A DNA stretch of 64,000 nt from Flavobacterium pectinovorum (GTDB lineage: Bacteria > Bacteroidota > Bacteroidia > Flavobacteriales > Flavobacteriaceae): the NCBI RefSeq assembly GCF_022802975.1, contig NZ_JAFEVZ010000003.1:372001-436000 (forward strand), written 5' to 3'. The notes under the pieces were generated by a model. That model made no database searches, was not told the origin of the DNA, and saw only the letters and a program-made list of their open reading frames with translations. Below are positions 52,330 through 60,500 of the stretch, one piece after another. The position numbers were made by a program, and so were the translations under genes. The first letter of the stretch is position 1, and every line of letters starts with the position of its first letter.

Positions 52330-53238
52330 TTATTTAAAATTCTCGTCAATAAGTTCTTTGTTGATTGCTGCTCCCGCAAAAGATCCGGATGAAACCGCCA
52401 AAGCCACAGAACGCATTTGAGTCGTAGCGTCTCCACTTGCATAAATACCAAAAACAGTTGTCTTCTGCATAAAATCGACTTTTACCAATCCTTGTTCACT
52501 GAGTTCACAGCCTAAAACTTTTGGTAACGGACAATGCTGCTCTAATGGTGGTCTTGCATAAACGGCTTTTACATCCATCTTTTCTCCTTTTTTAAAAACA
52601 ATATTCGAAATATATCCGGCATTATGTTCGAAAGAATCCAATTCTCCTTCCAAAATCAAAATGCCATGATTTTTAAGAATTTGTGTTTGTTCCGAAGTTA
52701 ATTCTGATTTCCCATTGGTACACAACCGAAGATCTTTTGTCCAGTTCGAAATCAATTTTACATATTCAAAACCCATTTCTCCATTGGCAACAATAGCCGT
52801 CTTTTCGTTTTTAACTTCATAGCCGTGACAGTACGGACAATGTAAAACCGATATTCCCCAACATGCTGCAAAACCTTTTATATCCGGAAGTAAATCTTTA
52901 ACTCCGGTGGCGAATAATAACTTTTTAGAAGTAAAAAGTGCTCCGGATTCTGTTTTAATTTCGAAACCATTTTGTGTTTTAACAGCATCAATGGCTAGCC
53001 CGTTGTAAAACTGAACTGTCTTGTAAAAGTCGACTTGTAATTTGGCTTTCGCCGAAATAGCAGTCGGTGTTTCTCCGTCATGCGTAATAAAATTATGAGA
53101 ATGTGGTGTTTGTCTGTTACAAGGCAAACCGCTGTCAATAACCAAAACCTGACGCAAAGAACGCCCTAAACTCATTGCGGCAGACAATCCGCTGTAACTG
53201 CCTCCAATAATAATCACTTCAAAATTCTTTTGCTTCAT
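52330..53238 (-). CDS. Thioredoxin-reductase-like FAD/NAD(P) oxidoreductase (CPYC)
   Basis: 302 residues. FAD-binding loop VIIGGSYSGLSAAMSLGR at the start, and FAD motif GIYASGDATTQMRSV near the end. The redox pair is CPYCHGYE (near 130-137), the CxxC-H-G form seen in GliT/HlmI-type dithiol oxidases and not the CATCDG of true thioredoxin reductase. It should shuttle electrons between NADPH or oxygen and a dithiol. In an operon with the MerC gene (11 bp apart). Confidence 0.85.
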   Translation of the reverse strand: MKQKNFEVIIIGGSYSGLSAAMSLGRSLRQVLVIDSGLPCNRQTPHSHNFITHDGETPTAISAKAKLQVDFYKTVQFYNGLAIDAVKTQNGFEIKTESGALFTSKKLLFATGVKDLLPDIKGFAACWGISVLHCPYCHGYEVKNEKTAIVANGEMGFEYVKLISNWTKDLRLCTNGKSELTSEQTQILKNHGILILEGELDSFEHNAGYISNIVFKKGEKMDVKAVYARPPLEQHCPLPKVLGCELSEQGLVKVDFMQKTTVFGIYASGDATTQMRSVALAVSSGSFAGAAINKELIDENFK

Positions 53239-53249
53239 ACTGCCAATTT

Positions 53250-53603
53250 TTAATGATGTTGTTTTTTGTGTAATCTGTAATTCAATAAATGTCCGATAAT
53301 CATTCCGATTCCACCGAAATAAATTAAATCGATATGAATTTCAAATAGTATTTCACCCAAAATACTGATCCAGATCAGACTCATTGAAACAACCAGAATT
53401 GAGGATACGAAAAGAGATGTTTTTTTTATAATTTTGAAAATAGCAAAAACGCCAATTGAAGCAAACAGCAAATCAATTACCGGATTATGATTTAGTCCTA
53501 AAGGAAGAATCGTTAAAAGTGGAAAAATCAAACAATGCACCAAACAAATAGCTGCAGTTGATACTCCTAAAATATCGTAAAAAGATGTTGTAATTTTCTT
53601 CAT
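53250..53603 (-). CDS. MerC-domain membrane protein
   Basis: 117 residues from the ATG at 53601-53603. Four membrane helices, with Cys and His in CLVHCLIFP of the first (C-x2-H-C), the metal-binding motif of MerC-type ion transporters, and a His-rich tail (HKKQHH). In mercury operons MerC moves Hg2+; chromosomal homologues next to Fur-type regulators likely handle zinc or another metal. Promoter and operators described at 53624-53676. Confidence 0.85.
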   Translation of the reverse strand: MKKITTSFYDILGVSTAAICLVHCLIFPLLTILPLGLNHNPVIDLLFASIGVFAIFKIIKKTSLFVSSILVVSMSLIWISILGEILFEIHIDLIYFGGIGMIIGHLLNYRLHKKQHH

Positions 53604-53623
53604 TTCATGTACATTTGCTTTAA

Positions 53624-53676
53624 TGCAATTATGTTGCAAATATACACATAAAAAACTAATTGCAACATTGTTGCGA
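53624..53676. promoter_or_regulatory. Two operator palindromes between merC and the fur gene
   Basis: Box 1, TGCAA-n5-TTGCA (53624-53638); box 2, TTGCAAC-ATT-GTTGCGA (53660-53676, one mismatch). The merC promoter reads -7 TATATTTG (53637-53644, minus strand) and TTG (53663-53665) with 18-bp spacing, so box 1 covers its start and box 2 its -33. For fur, TTG at 53660-53662 and TATTTTTA at 53680-53687 are 17 bp apart, again inside the boxes. This is the layout of a Fur/Zur-repressed divergent promoter. Confidence 0.7.
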
Positions 53677-53698
53677 TATTATTTTTATTACGAAAAAA

Positions 53699-54091
53699 AT
53701 GAAAACAGCAAGAAATACTACAGCAAAGACAGCCGTTTTAGAGATTTTTGGCAAATCAAAAATTGCACTGTCTCATACAGAAATTTACAAACAAATTGAA
53801 GATGTCTGTGACCGTGTTACCGTTTACAGGATCTTAGACCGCCTCGTTAATGATGATATCGTTCATAAAATTGTTGATCTTGACGGAACAGTAAAATATG
53901 CAAAATGTCATCATCATGCACAGCGGGTTCATATTCACAACCACGCCCATTTCAGTTGTGAAAAATGCCTTGAAATAACCTGTCTAGAAAATGTAAAACC
54001 AAGTTATATTATGCCTCATAATTATAAAGTAAATAATATAAATTTTACATTATCAGGATTATGTCCAAATTGTTTAAATTCTAACATTTAA
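53699..54091 (+). CDS. Fur-family metal-responsive regulator (Zur-like)
   Basis: 130 residues from ATG 53699. Winged-helix N-domain with IEDVCDRVTVYRILDRLVN; the dimerisation domain has HHHAQRVHIHNHAHFSCEKC and, near the end, CPNC, giving two CxxC pairs for a structural zinc. The His-rich stretch suits zinc or iron sensing. Likely autoregulates with merC through the palindromes between them. Which metal is inference. Confidence 0.88.
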   Translation: MKTARNTTAKTAVLEIFGKSKIALSHTEIYKQIEDVCDRVTVYRILDRLVNDDIVHKIVDLDGTVKYAKCHHHAQRVHIHNHAHFSCEKCLEITCLENVKPSYIMPHNYKVNNINFTLSGLCPNCLNSNI

Positions 54092-54093
54092 TA

Positions 54094-54109
54094 TTTAGGC
54101 TAGTCTAAA
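54094..54109 (+). promoter_or_regulatory. MntR/DtxR box upstream of mntH
   Basis: TTTAGGCTAGTCTAAA is an inverted repeat (TTTAG-n6-CTAAA with one mismatched inner pair), the form known for DtxR/MntR boxes. It starts three bases after the fur stop, 55 bp before mntH, and 4 bp upstream of the TTG of the mntH promoter. mntR lies just beyond mntH. Confidence 0.7.
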
Positions 54110-54113
54110 AATA

Positions 54114-54145
54114 TTGTTCTGCAAATATAATTTTCTATATATTTG
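54114..54145 (+). promoter_or_regulatory. mntH promoter
   Basis: TTG (54114-54116) and TATATTTG (54138-54145) with 21-bp spacing, fitting the Bacteroidota form. The start codon is 18 bp further on. Confidence 0.6.
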
Positions 54146-54163
54146 TTAAAACAATACTTTAAA

Positions 54164-56032
54164 ATGACTAAATCTTTAGAAGAAGTAAACCAATCGGTTG
54201 CTACAGAACATAAAAAAACCGGATTCCGAAAAATATTAGCCTTTTTAGGTCCCGCCTATTTGGTAAGTGTTGGCTATATGGATCCCGGCAACTGGGCAAC
54301 AGATATTGCAGGAGGAAGCCAGTTTGGATACACTTTAGTATGGGTTTTGTTAATGAGCAACTTAATGGCATTGCTTTTACAAAGTTTAAGTGCACGACTT
54401 GGAATTGTTACACAGCGCGATCTTGCACAAGCTTCGAGAGAAACGTATTCCAAATACATCAACTATATTCTCTATTTTCTGGCTGAGATCGCTATTGCGG
54501 CCTGTGATCTGGCAGAAGTTCTCGGAATGGCGATTGGGTTGAATCTTCTATTTGGAATTCCGCTTTTTGAAGGTGTTTTGATTACTGTTTTGGATACATT
54601 TCTTCTTTTATTCCTCATCAACAAAGGAATTCGTAAAATGGAAGCTTTTATAATTGTATTAGTCGCTATTATTGGTTTTTCATTCATTTTTGAAATGATC
54701 TTTGCCGAACCTGAAATTCATAAAATCATCGGCGGACTTGTTCCTTCTATTCCAAATTCAGCCGCTTTATACATCGCCATCGGAATTATTGGTGCAACGG
54801 TAATGCCTCATAATCTTTACCTGCATTCTTCTTTGGTACAAACCAGAAAATTTGACAGAACGCCTGCAGGAATCAAACAAGCTTTAAAATACAACCTCAT
54901 CGATTCGACAATTGCTTTAAATCTTGCTTTTTTTGTAAATGCTGCCATCTTAATTCTTGCTGCAGCCACTTTTCACAAAAACGGAATGTTTGAGGTAGCC
55001 GAAATTCAGGATGCTCATCAGTTTTTAGAACCTTTATTAGGAACCAAATGGGCTCCGATACTTTTTGCTGTAGCACTTATCGCGGCAGGTCAAAGTTCAA
55101 CCGTTACCGGAACGCTTGCCGGACAAATTGTAATGGAAGGTTATCTGCACCTGCGTATTCAGCCTTGGGTACGCCGAATTATCACTCGTTTGATTGCAAT
55201 TGTTCCTGCCTTAGTCGTAATTTATATTTACGGAGAAGACGTTACAGGAAAACTGCTTATCCTTAGTCAGGTTATCTTAAGCTTACAGTTAGGTTTCGCC
55301 ATTATTCCGCTGATTCACTTTGTGAGTGATAAATCCAAAATGAATGGGTTTCATATCTCTAAAACCACTCAGGTTGTTTCATGGCTCATTGCTACTATTA
55401 TTGTTTCATTGAACGCAAAATTGGTTTACGACGAAATCTCTTCGTGGCTTGAAAGTTCAAATAACCCAACTCTCCTTTGGCTTACTGTAGTTCCGCTTGC
55501 TTTTGCATTTCTGGGCTTATTGCTATTTATCGTTTTTAAACCTTTTATTGCTAAAGCCAAATCAAAAACAATAAACCATTCACCACACAATCTAAAATTG
55601 AAGTTTACACCAAAAGAAAGCCATTCATTACAAAATATTGCCATTTCTGTAGATTTCTCCAATGCTGATGAAGCTGCATTGAATAAAGCTTTTGAATTAG
55701 GCGGAATGAATGCCCAATACACACTTATACATATTGTAGAAACGGTTGGTGCTTTGATGTATGGCGTTCATGTACACGATCATGAAACTACAATTGACGA
55801 AAAATTATTACTAGAGTACAAAAAAATGCTTTCTGATAAAGGATTCAAAATCGAAACTGAATTAGGTTTTGGAAAACCAAACTCAGTAATTCCGAAAATC
55901 ATCAACGAAGGCAATTTTGATATTCTGGTTATGGGAACCCACGGCCATACTGGGCTAAAAGATATTTTATTTGGTACAACCGTAGACAAATTGAGACATA
56001 AAATTTCAATACCTTTGCTGATTGTTAAATAA
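54164..56032 (+). CDS. mntH: Nramp divalent-metal transporter fused to a USP domain (MntH-like)
   Basis: 622 residues from ATG 54164. Residues about 30-450 are the Nramp fold of 11 helices with DPGN in MDPGNWATDIAGG (metal site) and MPHN in ATVMPHNLYLHSS. Residues about 485-622 are a universal-stress-protein domain with the ATP-binding pattern G-x2-G-x9-G (GTHGHTG ... FGTT). The fusion recurs in Bacteroidota. It imports Mn2+ (possibly Fe2+) across the inner membrane; the USP part may sense nucleotide. Regulated by the box at 54094. Confidence 0.92.
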   Translation: MTKSLEEVNQSVATEHKKTGFRKILAFLGPAYLVSVGYMDPGNWATDIAGGSQFGYTLVWVLLMSNLMALLLQSLSARLGIVTQRDLAQASRETYSKYINYILYFLAEIAIAACDLAEVLGMAIGLNLLFGIPLFEGVLITVLDTFLLLFLINKGIRKMEAFIIVLVAIIGFSFIFEMIFAEPEIHKIIGGLVPSIPNSAALYIAIGIIGATVMPHNLYLHSSLVQTRKFDRTPAGIKQALKYNLIDSTIALNLAFFVNAAILILAAATFHKNGMFEVAEIQDAHQFLEPLLGTKWAPILFAVALIAAGQSSTVTGTLAGQIVMEGYLHLRIQPWVRRIITRLIAIVPALVVIYIYGEDVTGKLLILSQVILSLQLGFAIIPLIHFVSDKSKMNGFHISKTTQVVSWLIATIIVSLNAKLVYDEISSWLESSNNPTLLWLTVVPLAFAFLGLLLFIVFKPFIAKAKSKTINHSPHNLKLKFTPKESHSLQNIAISVDFSNADEAALNKAFELGGMNAQYTLIHIVETVGALMYGVHVHDHETTIDEKLLLEYKKMLSDKGFKIETELGFGKPNSVIPKIINEGNFDILVMGTHGHTGLKDILFGTTVDKLRHKISIPLLIVK

Positions 56033-56035
56033 AGG

Positions 56036-56117
56036 TACTGAGGTACTGAGGTCCAAAGGTTTTTTAAAACTTTAAAACAAAACCTTAGAACCTCAGTCCC
56101 TTAGAACCTTAGAACCT
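56036..56117. repeat. Inverted octad arrays between mntH and mntR
   Basis: GGTACTGA, GGTACTGA, GGTCCAAA, GGTTTTTT on the plus strand face CCTTAGAA, CCTCAGTC, CCTTAGAA, CCTTAGAA, CCTCAAAA (about 56082-56121), all on 8-bp register, and can fold as one long imperfect stem. Confidence 0.65.
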
Positions 56118-56125
56118 CAAAAAGA

Positions 56126-56779
56126 ATGACTTTTTCAGAAGAAAACTACCTAAAAGCGATATATCACCTGACTGCTTCCCTTGAAACTGAAGTCAGTACA
56201 AACGCTATTGCTGAAATGATGGAAACAAAAGCCTCATCGGTTACGGATATGCTTAAAAAGCTATCTGAGAAAGATTTGGTGAATTATAAAAAGTATCAAG
56301 GGGTTTCATTAACCGAAAATGGAAAACTGGCAGCCAAAATGATTGTTAGAAAACATCGTTTGTGGGAAGTTTTTTTAGTAGAAAAACTAAATTTCAGCTG
56401 GGATGAAGTTCACGATATTGCAGAGCAGCTGGAACACATCAAATCTGAACAATTGATTAACCGTTTGGATGATTTTCTTGGAAACCCAACAGAAGACCCG
56501 CACGGAGACCCGATTCCGGATGCGAATGGACGAATAATCAAAATTGAAAAGTACTTACTTTCAGAATTAAGCGAAAACCAAACTGGTGTCTGTGTAGGCG
56601 TAAAAGACACTTCATCAGAATTCTTAAAATATCTTGATAAACAAGGAATTGCTTTAGGTTCTAAAATCGAGTTTTTATCTAAGGAATCTTTCGATTTATC
56701 TTTAAAAATAAAGATTGATAACAGAGAATTATCTATTTCGAATAAAATTGCTTCTAACTTATTTGTAAAACTGGTTTAG
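56126..56779 (+). CDS. mntR: DtxR/MntR-family metalloregulator
   Basis: 217 residues. Winged-helix N-domain (residues 1-65; TKASSVTDMLKKLSEKDLV), dimerisation domain with HRLWEVFLVEKL and HDIAEQLEHIKSE ligand residues (Glu, His), and a C-terminal SH3/FeoA-like domain (about 150-217). In the family, Mn2+ or Fe2+ binding leads to DNA binding at boxes such as the one before mntH. Its place beyond mntH suggests manganese. ATG start. Confidence 0.88.
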   Translation: MTFSEENYLKAIYHLTASLETEVSTNAIAEMMETKASSVTDMLKKLSEKDLVNYKKYQGVSLTENGKLAAKMIVRKHRLWEVFLVEKLNFSWDEVHDIAEQLEHIKSEQLINRLDDFLGNPTEDPHGDPIPDANGRIIKIEKYLLSELSENQTGVCVGVKDTSSEFLKYLDKQGIALGSKIEFLSKESFDLSLKIKIDNRELSISNKIASNLFVKLV

Positions 56780-56841
56780 AAGGATATTTCACGGAGATTC
56801 ACGAAGAAGCTACGCAGAGATGCGCTAAGATTTTATTCTTT

Positions 56842-56915
56842 TGTCAGACTGAGCGAAGTCGAAGTCCGTCAAAGTTACTCAGAAATCGGGACTTCGACTT
56901 CGCTCAGTCTGACAA
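56842..56915. repeat. Inverted pair of GTCAGACTGAGCGAAGT repeats
   Basis: TTGTCAGACTGAGCGAAGTC (56842) and GACTTCGCTCAGTCTGACAA (56895) are exact complements across about 34 bp; a long hairpin between mntR and the gene at 56943, which are convergent. Confidence 0.65.
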
Positions 56916-56942
56916 ATCGGGTATCAAATAAAAAACTAATCT

Positions 56943-57341
56943 TTAAACCATCCCTTTCTCAATCATCTCCAGCATTACCGGCGAAGCATTTTTAAATGTC
57001 GGCGGCTGTTCGATAATACTTCCGGCGTTCTTTTTATTTACTTTGAAAGTAACGTCGTTATCTGTAGTAAACAAAAGTGCGGTTAGAAATGGTTTCTTGA
57101 TATAAGAACCTAAAACCAACAACGCTTCATCTAAAGTATGAATGCTCTCAATTTCTTCTGTTTTGTAACGAGTTGTTAATGAAATCGAAAATGTATCATC
57201 TTCATTCAGAACTAATCTGAAATAAATGTTTTTGATCTCGGTATCGCCCATGGTTTTAGCCAAAGTTAATTTTGCGAAAGTGCCGCTTTGAATGCTTTCT
57301 TTAACTCGTTCACAAAAAAGGGCAAATATTGGTTCGTACAT
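56943..57341 (-). CDS. Conserved hypothetical protein
   Basis: 132 residues from the ATG at 57339-57341 (MYEPIFALFCERVKESIQ). Earlier in-frame starts lie in repeat-like sequence. Mixed alpha/beta, no signal peptide or membrane segment. No family named. Convergent with mntR; the enoyl-CoA hydratase gene lies upstream on the same strand. Confidence 0.65.
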   Translation of the reverse strand: MYEPIFALFCERVKESIQSGTFAKLTLAKTMGDTEIKNIYFRLVLNEDDTFSISLTTRYKTEEIESIHTLDEALLVLGSYIKKPFLTALLFTTDNDVTFKVNKKNAGSIIEQPPTFKNASPVMLEMIEKGMV

Positions 57342-57344
57342 TTT

Positions 57345-57372
57345 TTTTAAGGTGCTAAGGTTCTGAGTTTTT
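57345..57372 (+). repeat. Octad fragment
   Basis: GGTGCTAA, GGTTCTGA, GTTTTTAT: 8-bp family member directly upstream of the preceding start, with CGCAAAG fragments at 57415-57440. The gap to 57514 has nothing else. Confidence 0.5.
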
Positions 57373-57513
57373 ATCTTACGAATCTCTGTATTATTATTAT
57401 TTAACCTCAAAGGTCGCAAAGATTTACGCAAAGAACACAAAGAATTTAAAAAACTTGGCTCCGGATAGCTATCGGGATTGCGTAGTTCCTAGCGAACTTT
57501 GCGGTTAAGAAAA

Positions 57514-58296
57514 TTATTTCCCTGTAAACTCCGCTTTACGTTTTTCTAAAAAAGCTGTTGTACCTTCTTTAAAATCCAAAGTTCCAAAACATTTTCCGAA
57601 TGATTTTATTTCGGTTTCAAAACCATCTTTTCCATCTTTATAATTGGTATTGATGGCTTTTATCGCTTTACCAATGGCATAAGGTGCATTTTTAATAATC
57701 TTTTGAGCAATTACTGTTGTAAAAGATAAAAGTTCAGCCTGAGACACCACATGATTTACCAACCCATATTGTTTCGCTTCTTCGGCTGAAATCATACCTG
57801 CTGTCGTAATCATTTCCATGGCACGACCCTTCCCTATTAATTGTGGCAAGCGCTGTGTTCCTCCGTAACCCGGAATCAATCCTAAAGAAACTTCCGGCAA
57901 ACCCATTTTGGCATTATCTGAAGCCACTCTAAAATGACAAGCCATTGCCAGTTCTAATCCGCCGCCCAATGCAAAACCATTTACGGCAGCGATTACGGGC
58001 TTCTTTAAATTTTCGATATAATCAAATAATGATTCTTGTCCTTCAGCAGCCAATTGTGCTCCTTCGACAATCGTAAAATTGGCAAACTCAGAAATATCAG
58101 CTCCGGCTACAAAAGCTTTTTCACCGCTTCCTGTGATTACAATTACACGAACGTCATCATTTTTACCCAATAATTTTACTGCTTTACTCAAATCGCTGAT
58201 AGTCGCTTTGTTTAAAGCATTTAGTTTTGCAGGTCTGTTAATAGTTACGGTTGCGATTTTTTCTTCAATCGAGATTAAAAGATTTTCGTAGTTCAT
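57514..58296 (-). CDS. Enoyl-CoA hydratase/isomerase family protein
   Basis: 260 residues, normal crotonase length. VITGSGEKAFVAGADISEF near 55-73 and GFALGGGLELAMACHFRVAS near 105-124 form the oxyanion holes; Glu of GYGGTQRLPQ stands later. It hydrates trans-2-enoyl-CoA in beta-oxidation. It is 12 bp beyond the histidine-kinase stop on the same strand, so co-transcribed with it. Confidence 0.93.
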   Translation of the reverse strand: MNYENLLISIEEKIATVTINRPAKLNALNKATISDLSKAVKLLGKNDDVRVIVITGSGEKAFVAGADISEFANFTIVEGAQLAAEGQESLFDYIENLKKPVIAAVNGFALGGGLELAMACHFRVASDNAKMGLPEVSLGLIPGYGGTQRLPQLIGKGRAMEMITTAGMISAEEAKQYGLVNHVVSQAELLSFTTVIAQKIIKNAPYAIGKAIKAINTNYKDGKDGFETEIKSFGKCFGTLDFKEGTTAFLEKRKAEFTGK

Positions 58297-58307
58297 GACG
58301 CTGTTTT

Positions 58308-59780
58308 TTATGAGTTGGTGATAGGTAAAGAAACTCTGAATGTGGTTCCTTTTCCGTAAGTTGACTCAAAGGTAATTGTTCCTTTGTAATTTTCGATGAT
58401 GTTTTTTATAATTCCGAGACCAAGCCCCATTCCGCTGGTTTTAGTAGTGAATTTAGGTTCGAAAATTCGACCGCTATCCTGTTTTTGGATTCCGATTCCG
58501 TTGTCTTTTACCGCAATTTCAACATTATTATTTCGTCTTTTTACAGTAACCACAATCGATTTTTGAAACTGACTTTCCGGAATCGCCTGCGTTGCATTTT
58601 TTACCAGATTGGTAATCACACGAATCAATTGCGTACGATCCATTTTAGAAATAATTTCTTCTTCGTCACTTTCGAAAACAATATAATCTTCATTGAAAAT
58701 ATCCAGTGCTAATTCTACAACCTCAACAACATTTAAGGTTTCATTTTGCTGTGCCGGCATCGAGGCAAAGTTCGAAAACGCCGAAGCTACCGCAGTCATG
58801 GTATCAATTTGCTGAATTAAGGTTTCAGAGTAATCGTTCATTTTCTGTTTTACATCTGGCGCAGAAGGGTCAAACTTTCGTTGAAAACTCTGTACCGTCA
58901 AACGCATTGGTGTAAGCGGATTTTTGATTTCATGTGCGACTTGTTTTGCCATTTCGCGCCACGCTTCTTCACGCTCGCTTTGTGCCAGTTTTATGGCACT
59001 CGTTTCCAGTTTATCCACCATTCCGTTATACGCTTTTATAAGGAAATTAACTTCCTTACTGTTGGCTTCCAAAACAATTTTTTCGTTTTTCTGATCCAGA
59101 TTCGTTTCTTCTAATCTATCTGAAATAGTTTTAAGTGATTTTGTAATATAAGTCGAAAGGAAATATGCCAAAGCAAACGCCACAAGCAACATAAAAGAAT
59201 AAACCTGACTTAAACGAATCAGAAAAGTATTCAATTCGTTATCATAATAACCATCGTCTTCTAAATACGGAAGATTTAAAATTCCGAGTGGTTTGAATTT
59301 TTCGTCTTTTATTAAACTGTATGAAGAGCGATTTTTAACTCCGTCAATATTTTTAATATCTACAAAACGTTTTTCGATGGAAGAACGAACCAATTTCAGA
59401 ATATATTCAGGAATTGGCGGCGGTGCTTTATCTACGGCAAAAGATTCCTTTGATGATTTAAGCAGTTTGCCATCAAGGCTGTAAATATTGATTTCGATCT
59501 TATGAATTTGGGCTAATTCATGGATTTTATCTTTGAAGATTAAATCTAAGTTCTGGGTTTTTAACGGATAAGTTGTCGTTGCTAAAACGTAATTAATGTG
59601 TTCCTTTACTGCATTTTCTTTTCGTTCTAAACGTTCCTGATGGTATTCTTTGGCTTCATTTTTAAACTGAATAATCGAAATCGAAGCCAATAAAAAAGAT
59701 GCCACTACAATCAATACAATCATCGACAGGAAAATCCTGATACGAAGGGACAGCATTGACATTTTGAAGTTGTTCAGCAT
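58308..59780 (-). CDS. Membrane sensor histidine kinase (NtrY-like)
   Basis: 490 residues from ATG 59778-59780; MSMLSLRIR six codons later is an alternative. Two membrane helices (FLSMIVLIVVASFLLASI; VYSFMLLVAFALAYFL) enclose a periplasmic sensor of about 150 residues. Then HAMP-like region, H-box VAHEIKNPLTP, N-box NLVKNATQAI, and G-boxes DNGIGI and GMGLGLGIIKNI. No response regulator is beside it, so it is an orphan kinase. Confidence 0.9.
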   Translation of the reverse strand: MLNNFKMSMLSLRIRIFLSMIVLIVVASFLLASISIIQFKNEAKEYHQERLERKENAVKEHINYVLATTTYPLKTQNLDLIFKDKIHELAQIHKIEINIYSLDGKLLKSSKESFAVDKAPPPIPEYILKLVRSSIEKRFVDIKNIDGVKNRSSYSLIKDEKFKPLGILNLPYLEDDGYYDNELNTFLIRLSQVYSFMLLVAFALAYFLSTYITKSLKTISDRLEETNLDQKNEKIVLEANSKEVNFLIKAYNGMVDKLETSAIKLAQSEREEAWREMAKQVAHEIKNPLTPMRLTVQSFQRKFDPSAPDVKQKMNDYSETLIQQIDTMTAVASAFSNFASMPAQQNETLNVVEVVELALDIFNEDYIVFESDEEEIISKMDRTQLIRVITNLVKNATQAIPESQFQKSIVVTVKRRNNNVEIAVKDNGIGIQKQDSGRIFEPKFTTKTSGMGLGLGIIKNIIENYKGTITFESTYGKGTTFRVSLPITNS

Positions 59781-59796
59781 TATTTTTGTTTTATTT

Positions 59797-59858
59797 GTTT
59801 CAGGTTTCACGTTTCAGGTTACGTTGCATTTGTCAACTTGAAACCTGAAACCTGAAAC
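59797..59858. repeat. GTTTCAG heptads, inverted
   Basis: GTTTCAG, GTTTCAC, GTTTCAG on the plus strand (59797-59817) face CCTGAAA, CCTGAAA on the other side (59842-59858); a 7-bp-period hairpin between hemJ and the kinase gene. Confidence 0.65.
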
Positions 59859-59866
59859 TAAAAAAA

Positions 59867-60415
59867 CTATTTTTTTTCTCTAATTCGTTTATAAAATTTA
59901 AAGCCTAACATAAGTAAAACAGAGAATAAAATGATTCCGACTACGCCGAAGATCCAGTTGAAGGCACTTTTTAAAACTACTAAAAAAACAATAGCAAATA
60001 GTATAATAGTGGCGCCTTCATTCCATAAACGCATATAATTGCTGGAATATTTCACCTCATTATTTTGTAATTGTTTAAAAATCTGATGGCATTTTAAATG
60101 ATACAGATACAATAGAAAAACGAAACCTAATTTAATGTGCATCCAGGGCATTTTGAGCCACGCATTTCCTAAATCCGTGAAAAACAGCATCCAAAAAGCA
60201 AAAATACTGGCTAAAATTGCTGATGGCCATGTGATTATGTACCAAAGGCGGTAACTCATTATTTTGAATTGCGCCTGCAAAATTTCTTTTTCGGGAGATG
60301 GTTTATCATTTGCTTCTATTTGATATACAAACAAACGCACTATATTAAACAAACCTACAAACCAGGTTAATACAAAGATAATATGCAGTGATTTTAAGTA
60401 ATTATAATATTCCAT
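59867..60415 (-). CDS. hemJ: Protoporphyrinogen oxidase HemJ-like membrane protein
   Basis: 182 residues with four to five membrane helices. KSLHIIFVLTWFVGLF near the start has the His-x6-W motif, and HIKLGFVFLLYLYHLK has further His/Lys, as in HemJ, which oxidises protoporphyrinogen IX. Adjacent to hemH, the next step, which supports the call. CopD-like by fold. ATG start. Confidence 0.82.
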   Translation of the reverse strand: MEYYNYLKSLHIIFVLTWFVGLFNIVRLFVYQIEANDKPSPEKEILQAQFKIMSYRLWYIITWPSAILASIFAFWMLFFTDLGNAWLKMPWMHIKLGFVFLLYLYHLKCHQIFKQLQNNEVKYSSNYMRLWNEGATIILFAIVFLVVLKSAFNWIFGVVGIILFSVLLMLGFKFYKRIREKK

Positions 60416-60424
60416 TGTTATTTT

Positions 60425-60497
60425 GTTTCAGGTTTCAGGTTTCAGGTTTCAGGTTAATCAACTTTGAGAAAAACTTGAAACTTTAAACCTGAAACAA
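60425..60497. repeat. Four perfect tandem GTTTCAG heptads with an inverted partner
   Basis: GTTTCAG is repeated four times without change at 60425-60452. CTTGAAACTTTAAACCTG follows at 60473. Lies between hemJ and hemH. Confidence 0.75.
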
Positions 60498-60500
60498 ATT

